DNA of 64,000 nt from positions 1,612,001 to 1,676,000 of the forward strand of contig NZ_CP085839.1 of assembly GCF_020715565.1 (NCBI RefSeq), written 5' to 3'. Each line of letters starts with the position of its first letter. Positions within the stretch are counted from its first letter, which is position 1. The notes beneath the pieces were generated by a model. The model saw only the letters and a program-made list of their open reading frames with translations. It did not search any database and was not told where the DNA came from. Of this stretch, positions 58,387-64,000 are shown piece by piece. The position numbers and the translations under genes were made by a program. Source of the stretch: Nocardioides sp. Kera G14 (GTDB lineage: Bacteria; Actinomycetota; Actinomycetes; Propionibacteriales; Nocardioidaceae).

Positions 58387-59243
58387 GCGACGTGCTGCCA
58401 TCGGGCGAGCACCTCCTTGGCGAGCTGGCGGTAGGCGGTGGCACCGGTGGAGTCGGAGGCGAACTCGGTGATCGGCTCGCCGGCGACGGTCGCGTCGGAG
58501 AACTTCACGGTGCGACGGATGACGGTGTGGAAGACGGTGTCGCCCCACGCCTGGACGAGCGTCGCCATGACCTCGCGGCTGTGCAGGGTGCGGCCGTCGA
58601 ACATGGTGCCGAGCAGTCCGTCGATGACCAGTTTGGGGTTGAGCCGCTTACGCACCCGTTCGATCGTGTCGGTGAGCAGCGCGACGCCTCGCAGCGCGAA
58701 GTACTCGGTCTCCAGCGGCACGATGACCGAGTCCGACGCGGTGAGGGCGTTGACCGTGAGGAGGCCGAGCGAGGGCTGGCAGTCGATCAGGATGACGTCG
58801 TACTCGGGCAGTGCCTCGGTGAGCTTGTCCTTGAGCACCTGCTCGCGCCCGACCTCGGTGACGAGCTGGATCTCCGCGCCGGCCAGGTCGATCACCGCGG
58901 GGAGGATGTCCATCCCGTCGATCGACGTGGGGCGGACGATGTCCTTCCAGGTCACGTCGGAGTCCATCAGCATGTCGTACGTCGACACCTCGATCTCGTT
59001 CGGATCGAGCCCCACGCCGACCGACAGCGAGCCCTGCGGGTCGAGGTCGACCAGGAGGACGCGGCGACCGAACTCGACGAGCGAGGCACCGAGGTTGATG
59101 GTCGTCGTGGTCTTGCCGACGCCGCCCTTCTGGTTGCACATGGCGACGACGCGGGCCGGGCCGTGACTGGTGAGCGGGGTCGGCTCCGGGATGTTCGGCA
59201 TCGGCCGTCCGGTGGGACCAAGCTCGGTCAAGGCAGCACTCAC
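58383..59243 (-). CDS. parA: ParA-family ATPase
   Basis: 286 residues. Deviant Walker A CNQKGGVGKTTT (Lys39 signature lysine, 39-45), LLVDLDPQGSLSVG, and DVILIDCQPSLGLLTVNAL; a Pro-rich leader of about 30 residues precedes. Rv1708-type orphan ParA encoded with scpA/scpB rather than with parB. Possibly helps position condensin or chromosome loci. GTG 59243. Confidence 0.94.
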   Translation of the reverse strand: MSAALTELGPTGRPMPNIPEPTPLTSHGPARVVAMCNQKGGVGKTTTTINLGASLVEFGRRVLLVDLDPQGSLSVGVGLDPNEIEVSTYDMLMDSDVTWKDIVRPTSIDGMDILPAVIDLAGAEIQLVTEVGREQVLKDKLTEALPEYDVILIDCQPSLGLLTVNALTASDSVIVPLETEYFALRGVALLTDTIERVRKRLNPKLVIDGLLGTMFDGRTLHSREVMATLVQAWGDTVFHTVIRRTVKFSDATVAGEPITEFASDSTGATAYRQLAKEVLARWQHVA

Positions 59244-59266
59244 TTCTCTTGTCTGGTGGGCGGGAG

Positions 59267-59294
59267 ACCTCGGGCGAGACTAGAACCCCGAGGT
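59267..59294. terminator. Hairpin between the Ski2-like helicase and parA
   Basis: ACCTCGGG (59267-59274) and CCCGAGGT (59287-59294), perfect 8-bp stem with a 12-nt loop, 9 nt after the helicase stop. Likely ends the pyrG-to-helicase transcript; the parA promoter would then lie in the 60-nt gap. Confidence 0.55.
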
Positions 59295-59303
59295 GAACGA
59301 AGA

Positions 59304-61904
59304 CTAGTCGAGACGGCGCATCGCCTCGACGGTGAGGACCGGCTCCCCGAGCTCGTCGGTCAGGTCCAGGTCGGCGACCGCGTCGATCACCCAGTCGTGG
59401 TGGCCCGCCGGGTCGGCGAGGGTCTGGCGGAAGCGCCGCAGCCGCTGTCCGTCCTCGACGACGTCCTCCCACGTCAGGAAGCGCGGGCCGCGAGCGTCGC
59501 CGTCGAGGATGACGTCGTCGTGGTCCTCGAAGTAGGCCTCGAGCGCCCGGTCCCAGTCGCGGTGGGTCATGACAGGCTCACGCGGAGGGTCGAAGCGCAC
59601 GGCGTCGACGCCGTCGAGCTCGGCCAGGGCGGCGACCTTGTCGTAGGCGACGAGCTCGACCCGGCGCCACAGCGCGTTGCGCACCATGACGGCGAAGGCC
59701 GGCTGGGCACTGAGAGGACGGGGTGGCGGAGGTGGGGCGTGATGCGCGACGGCCTCGGGCGCGTGGGCGGGATCGGCCAACGCCTGCCACTCGTCGAGCA
59801 GTGAGGAGTCGACCTGGTGGATCGTCTCCCCCAGCCACTCCACCAGCTCGTCGAGCTGGTCGGAGTGGTGTGCCTGCGGGACGGTGTGGACGAGCGCCTT
59901 GTAGGCATCGGTCAGGTAGCGGAGCACCAGGCCCTCGGAGCGAGCGAGACCGAAGCGTGCGACGAAGTCGTTGAACCCCATCCCCTGCTCCCACATCATC
60001 CGCACGATCGACTTGGGCTCCAACGCGTCGTCGGGCAGCCAGGGATGCGGGGCACGGTAGAGCTCGAAGAGCGGCTCGAGGTGCTCGGCGAGCGGTCGCG
60101 GCCACGTCACCTGGTCGGCCAACGCCATCCGCTCCTCGTACTCCACGCCGTCGGCCTTGAGGTTGGCGATCAGCTCGCCCCGGGCCGCGTGCTGCTGCGC
60201 GAAGAGGATCTGCCGCGGCCCCTCCAGGGTCGCCTCGATCACGGACAGCACATCCAAGTGATACGTCGGGACCGCTGGATCCTCCGGGTCCAGCGTCTCC
60301 AGCACCTCCAGCGCGAAGTGGGACAACGGCTGGTTGAGCGCGAAGTCCGGCGGCAGCGCATCGGTGACGACGTAGCGACGCCCGAACTCGTCGAGCTCGT
60401 CGAGCCGCTGCACCACGCCGGAGGCCACCAGCGAGCGGGTCAGTCGGAGCGCGCGGCGGGCGAGGCGGAGCTGCGTCCGGCGTGGCTCATGGTTCTCCAT
60501 GAGCAGCCGCCGCATCACGGCGAAGGCGTCCTCCTCCCGGGAGAGGACGTTGAGCAGCATGGCGTGGTCGACCTTCATCCGGCTGACCAGCGGCTCGGGC
60601 TCTCCCGCTACGAGCTTGTCGAAGGTCGCCTCGGTCCACACGACCGAGCCCTCGGGTGCCTTCTTGAGGTGCGCCTTCGAGCTGCGACCCCTCGCCCGCT
60701 GGGAATCGGTCAAGGCGGCGTTCTTCGCGGCCGCCTTCGCCTTGGCCTTCTTGTTCTCGATGACGTGCTCGGGTGCCTGCACCACGACCGAGCCGACGGT
60801 GTCGAAGCCCGCCCGGCCGGCACGTCCTGCGATCTGGAGGAACTCACGGGTCCGCAGTGTGCGCATCCGGCTGCCGTCGTACTTGGCGAGGGCGGTGAAG
60901 AGGACGGTACGGATCGGGACGTTGATGCCGACGCCGAGGGTGTCCGTGCCACAGACCACGCGGAGCAGACCCGCCTGTGCGAGCTGCTCGACCAGCCGGC
61001 GATAGCGCGGCAGCATGCCGGCGTGGTGGACGCCGATGCCCGCACGGAGCAGCTTCGAGAGGGTCTTCCCGAAGCCGGCACCGAAGTGCACCGGCACGAG
61101 GCGGGCCTTGAGCTCCGCGATCCGCTCGGCGGTCGCGCCGGCCGACACCCATGCGGCGCCGAGGAGCGACGTGGCATGTTCGACGGCGGCGGCCTGGGTG
61201 AAGTGGACGACGTAGACCGGCCCTTGGCCCGTCGTGACCAACTCCTCAAGCGTGTCTGCGAGCGGCTCGAGGGACCAGGAGAACGTCAGCGGCACCGGAC
61301 GCTCAGCGTCGTCGACCAGTTGGACGTCGCGCCCGGTCCGCGCCGTCAGATCAGAAGCGATCGCCGACGTGTCGCCGAGGGTGGCGGACATGAGCAGGAA
61401 CTGCGCCTGCGGCAGTTCGAGCAGCGGCACCTGCCACGCCCAGCCCCGATCGGGCTCGCCGTAGTAGTGGAACTCGTCCATCACGACGAGCCCCACATCG
61501 GCATGACGACCCTCGCGGAGGGCGAGGTTGGCCAGCACCTCCGCGGTGCAGCAGATGATCGGCGCGTCCGCGTTGACCGATGCGTCGCCGGTCAGCATGC
61601 CGACGTTGTCGGCTCCGAAGGTGTCGCAGAGGTCGAAGAACTTCTCACTGACAAGCGCCTTGATGGGCGCGGTGTAGAAGCTGACCCGATCGGTCGCGAG
61701 CGCAGCCGCGTGGGCCGCGATGGCGACGAGCGACTTCCCCGATCCGGTCGGCGTCGCGAGGATGACATGGTCACCAGAGAGGAGCGCCAGTGTGGCCTCC
61801 TCCTGGTGCGGGTAGAGACTCAGCCCGCGGGCGGAGGCGAAGGCGGTGACGGAGTCGAGCACGGCCTCGGGGCTGGCGCCCGCGGCGGGCCAGGCGTGCG
61901 TCAT
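59304..61904 (-). CDS. Ski2-like DEAD/DEAH helicase with DUF3516
   Basis: 866 residues. Walker A ATPTGSGKS (50-58), TAPIKALVSEKF (Ia), DEFH (143-146), LLMSATLGD (III), HHAGMLPRYRRLVE (V region), QIAGRAGRAGFD (VI). The C-terminal half carries DUF3516, an actinobacterial addition (for example SHFALEVLETLDPEDP and WEDVVEDGQRLRRFR). Probably an RNA helicase. ATG 61904 overlaps the xerD stop. It is distinct from the HelY-type helicase at the other end of the window. Confidence 0.93.
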   Translation of the reverse strand: MTHAWPAAGASPEAVLDSVTAFASARGLSLYPHQEEATLALLSGDHVILATPTGSGKSLVAIAAHAAALATDRVSFYTAPIKALVSEKFFDLCDTFGADNVGMLTGDASVNADAPIICCTAEVLANLALREGRHADVGLVVMDEFHYYGEPDRGWAWQVPLLELPQAQFLLMSATLGDTSAIASDLTARTGRDVQLVDDAERPVPLTFSWSLEPLADTLEELVTTGQGPVYVVHFTQAAAVEHATSLLGAAWVSAGATAERIAELKARLVPVHFGAGFGKTLSKLLRAGIGVHHAGMLPRYRRLVEQLAQAGLLRVVCGTDTLGVGINVPIRTVLFTALAKYDGSRMRTLRTREFLQIAGRAGRAGFDTVGSVVVQAPEHVIENKKAKAKAAAKNAALTDSQRARGRSSKAHLKKAPEGSVVWTEATFDKLVAGEPEPLVSRMKVDHAMLLNVLSREEDAFAVMRRLLMENHEPRRTQLRLARRALRLTRSLVASGVVQRLDELDEFGRRYVVTDALPPDFALNQPLSHFALEVLETLDPEDPAVPTYHLDVLSVIEATLEGPRQILFAQQHAARGELIANLKADGVEYEERMALADQVTWPRPLAEHLEPLFELYRAPHPWLPDDALEPKSIVRMMWEQGMGFNDFVARFGLARSEGLVLRYLTDAYKALVHTVPQAHHSDQLDELVEWLGETIHQVDSSLLDEWQALADPAHAPEAVAHHAPPPPPRPLSAQPAFAVMVRNALWRRVELVAYDKVAALAELDGVDAVRFDPPREPVMTHRDWDRALEAYFEDHDDVILDGDARGPRFLTWEDVVEDGQRLRRFRQTLADPAGHHDWVIDAVADLDLTDELGEPVLTVEAMRRLD

Positions 61905-62830
61905 CAGCGTGCCCTCGGGTGCGCGGTCGCGAAGACCTCGCGGAGGTTGTCGACGGTGACCATCGTGTAGATCTGGGTCGTCGTCACCGACGCGTGACCG
62001 AGCAGCTCCTGGACGACGCGCACATCCGCGCCACCGTCGAGCAGGTGCGTGGCGAACGAGTGCCGCATGGTGTGCGGCGAGACGTCACGCGTGACGCCGG
62101 CACGTTCGGCCGTGCGGGTGAGGACCGTCCACGCGGACTGGCGCGAGAGCCGACCGCCGCGGGCGTTGAGGAAGAGCGCTCCCCCACTGCCCCGTCGATC
62201 CGTCGCGCCGGCGGCGAGCTCGGGTCGACCGCGTACGAGCCAGGCATCGAGCGCCGCGCTGGCGAAGGAGCCCAACGGCACCAGCCGCTCCTTGCCGCCC
62301 TTGCCGCGCAGCAGCACGGTGCCGTCGACGAGATCCAGGTCATCCACATCGAGACCGACGGCCTCGGAGATCCGGGCGCCGGTGCCGTAGAGGACCTCGA
62401 GCAGCGCCTTGTCCCGCAGTCCGAGCGTCGTCTCCACGTCCACCGCCCCGAGGATCGCCTCCACGTCGGAGAGCGGCAGCGCCTTCGGCAACCGCTTGGC
62501 CGGCCGCGGAGGACGTACGCCGGCGGCGGGGTCACTCGTCGCGAGGCCGTCGGCCAGCGCGAACTTGTGGAAGCCGCGCACCGCGACGATCATTCGCGCG
62601 GTCGAGGTGGTGCTGAGCGGCGGGTGATCGGCATCGCCCTCGCGCAGCCGCACCTGGTAGTCGGTGAGGGTCGACTCGGAGATCGTGTCGAGGTCATCGA
62701 TGCCGGCCCCCGCGAGGAAGTCCAGGTAGCGGCCGACATCGCGGCGGTATGCCGCCAGCGTGTTCGCCGACAGGCCACGCTCGACCGTGAGGTGGTCCAG
62801 CCACACGCGGACCGCCTTGGACGGCACCAT
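61904..62830 (-). CDS. xerD: Site-specific tyrosine recombinase XerD
   Basis: 308 residues. N-terminal SAM-like domain ([22 protein letters not shown]) and catalytic domain with R153 ([12 protein letters not shown]), Lys in [11 protein letters not shown]253-xx-R256 ([10 protein letters not shown]), H279 ([13 protein letters not shown]) and nucleophile Y288. Resolves chromosome dimers at dif with XerC. Position between the NUDIX gene and the helicase agrees with the mycobacterial order. ATG 62830. Confidence 0.97.
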   Translation of the reverse strand: MVPSKAVRVWLDHLTVERGLSANTLAAYRRDVGRYLDFLAGAGIDDLDTISESTLTDYQVRLREGDADHPPLSTTSTARMIVAVRGFHKFALADGLATSDPAAGVRPPRPAKRLPKALPLSDVEAILGAVDVETTLGLRDKALLEVLYGTGARISEAVGLDVDDLDLVDGTVLLRGKGGKERLVPLGSFASAALDAWLVRGRPELAAGATDRRGSGGALFLNARGGRLSRQSAWTVLTRTAERAGVTRDVSPHTMRHSFATHLLDGGADVRVVQELLGHASVTTTQIYTMVTVDNLREVFATAHPRAR

Positions 62831-62837
62831 CAGACGC

Positions 62838-63416
62838 TCACACCACGCCGCGCCTGGACATCACGTTGTAGGCGAGGACACCCGTGATGAGCGCGCCGTC
62901 ATTCACCCGCCCCGAGACGACGTCATCGAGGAGTTCGGTGAACTGCACCCACTCCGTCGTGAGGTCGGCCTCCTCGTGCAGCATCTCGAAGTCGCCGCGC
63001 GGCGCCGGCGAGAGCCCTCTCGCGAGGTAGATGTGGAAGCGCTCGTCAGTGAGCCCCGGTGAGGTGTTGTAGCTGACGAGGTGGTCCCAGCGCTCGGCGG
63101 CGTACTCCGCCTCCTCCTGCAGCTCCCGTTTCGCCGTGTCGAGCGGGTCCTCGCCCTCGTGGTCGATGACCCCGGCGGGGAGCTGGATCATCCGTTTGCC
63201 GACGGCGTGGCGGTACTGCGAGATCACGAGCACCCGGTGCTCATCGTCAACCGCCAGCACCATCGCGGCGCCGGGGTGGGTGACGATCAGGCGCTCGAAC
63301 GGGTCGCCGCCCTCGGGCCGGGTGATCTCGTCCTTGCGTACGCCGACGACCCAGTCGTCCTTATGGATCGTGGTGGTGCCGAGCACCGGCCAGGACTCGT
63401 CGCGATCGCTGACCAT
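62838..63416 (-). CDS. NUDIX hydrolase (ADP-ribose pyrophosphatase type)
   Basis: 192 residues. NUDIX box [18 protein letters not shown], with Glu in place of the last Gly of REUxEExGU; preceded by [13 protein letters not shown], the ADP-ribose pyrophosphatase signature, and followed by the Pro about 15 residues on ([10 protein letters not shown]). Likely splits ADP-ribose. ATG 63416 overlaps the pyrG stop (TGATG). Confidence 0.92.
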   Translation of the reverse strand: MVSDRDESWPVLGTTTIHKDDWVVGVRKDEITRPEGGDPFERLIVTHPGAAMVLAVDDEHRVLVISQYRHAVGKRMIQLPAGVIDHEGEDPLDTAKRELQEEAEYAAERWDHLVSYNTSPGLTDERFHIYLARGLSPAPRGDFEMLHEEADLTTEWVQFTELLDDVVSGRVNDGALITGVLAYNVMSRRGVV

Positions 63417-64000
63417 CAGGCGACCGGAGCCTCAAGCGGCTCGTCGGCCTCCGGCTCACGGTAGAGACTCGGGTCGTCGATGAGGCGCTGCTCCTTCTGT
63501 CGGGCGATCGCGGCCCCCACCAATCCCTTGAAGAGCGGGTGCGGGCGGGTCGGGCGCGACTTGAGCTCCGGATGGGCCTGGGTCGAGACGTAATAGGGGT
63601 GCACCTGCCGGGGCAGCTCGACGAACTCGACGAGGTTGTTGTCCGGGCTGGTGCCTGAGAAGACCAGGCCGGCCTCCTCGAGCTGGTTACGGTAGGAGTT
63701 GTTGACCTCGTAGCGATGACGGTGCCGCTCCTGGATCAGCGCCTCGCCGTCGTACGTCGCACGCACGACGCTGCCCTCCTTGAGCGCGGCCGGGTAGGCG
63801 CCGAGGCGCATCGTGCCGCCGAGGTCACCCGCACCCTCGACGAAGGCGAGCTGCTCGGCGATCGTCGCGATGACCGGCTCGGGCGTCTCCGGGTCGAACT
63901 CCGTCGAACCGGCCTTCTCCAGGCCGAGGACCTCACGGGAGTACTCGATCACCATGCACTGCAGCCCGAGGCAGATGCCGAGCGTCGGGATGCCGTGGGT
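63416..64000 (-). CDS. pyrG: CTP synthase, C-terminal part
   Basis: The last 194 codons; the 5' part lies beyond the right edge. This is the class I glutaminase domain: nucleophile Cys in [39 protein letters not shown], and catalytic His-Glu in [18 protein letters not shown]. It feeds ammonia to the amination of UTP. First gene of a run of overlapping genes through NUDIX, xerD and the helicase. Confidence 0.97.
   Translation of the reverse strand, partial: THGIPTLGICLGLQCMVIEYSREVLGLEKAGSTEFDPETPEPVIATIAEQLAFVEGAGDLGGTMRLGAYPAALKEGSVVRATYDGEALIQERHRHRYEVNNSYRNQLEEAGLVFSGTSPDNNLVEFVELPRQVHPYYVSTQAHPELKSRPTRPHPLFKGLVGAAIARQKEQRLIDDPSLYREPEADEPLEAPVA

Noticed and set aside
59817..61970. A 717-codon open frame antisense to the Ski2-like helicase
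   Set aside because: Antisense shadow; the helicase has all its motifs.

Overview
The window is high-GC, gene-dense chromosomal DNA from an actinobacterium, most likely a Nocardioides-type member of the Propionibacteriales. Evidence: RbpA, GarA, an F420-type luciferase-like oxidoreductase, a polyprenol-phosphate mannosyltransferase beside an Lnt-like protein, many GTG starts and 4-nt start/stop overlaps. Two blocks keep a gene order known from mycobacteria: gcvP - MerR - bifunctional nuclease - FtsR - garA - gcvH - DUF881 - SBP - DUF881 - pgsA-like, and pyrG - NUDIX - xerD ... parA - scpA - scpB - rluB ... cmk - der. I saw no CRISPR array, prophage, transposase or rRNA. One tRNA gene (Pro, GGG) is present.

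Layout. 1-2.3 kb: 3' end of a HelY-type helicase, a MarR regulator and a cytosolic AmiC/UrtA-like binding protein. 2.35-11.63 kb: a leftward urea uptake and urease operon, urtABCDE-ureABCFGD, without ureE. 11.7-18.5 kb: a 5'-3' exonuclease, an Lnt homologue lacking its catalytic domain fused by start/stop overlap to Ppm synthase, rbpA behind a SigR/SigH-type promoter, an Atg22-type transporter, a glycerophosphodiesterase and an HTH-MurA fusion. 18.5-25 kb: a zinc alcohol dehydrogenase, a GGDEF-EAL protein, a P1 peptidase and an EamA/MarR pair sharing a perfect palindrome. 25.2-29.6 kb: a SpoIIE phosphatase / STAS / RsbW-like kinase partner-switching module next to an MHYT-GGDEF-EAL protein. 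29.6-37 kb: Tag, sortase, F420 oxidoreductase, cyclophilin lipoprotein, OsmC, PepN and RmuC.

37-49 kb: gcvP under a glycine riboswitch, then the conserved MerR/BFN/FtsR/GarA/GcvH/DUF881/SBP block, an apparently decapitated CDP-alcohol phosphatidyltransferase and two CNNM/CorC proteins. 47.8-51.5 kb: secreted PLD-like protein, secreted tyrosine phosphatase, a PD-(D/E)XK protein with an inverted repeat over its start, and tRNA-Pro. 51.6-64 kb: der-plsC-cmk-tyrA-aroH-rluB-scpB-scpA-RHH-parA, a Ski2-like helicase, xerD, NUDIX and the 3' part of pyrG.

Most notable: two enzymes that keep their membrane parts and genomic neighbours but lack catalytic residues (Lnt-like at 12.7 kb, PgsA-like at 45.0 kb); a recurring pattern of short tandem repeats that carry TGA at gene 3' ends, often with 8- or 13-nt spacing so that further stops fall in other frames; palindromes between divergent regulator/target pairs; and the orphan homing-endonuclease-like gene beside tRNA-Pro. 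All functions are read from sequence and family knowledge; nothing was searched or computed externally.
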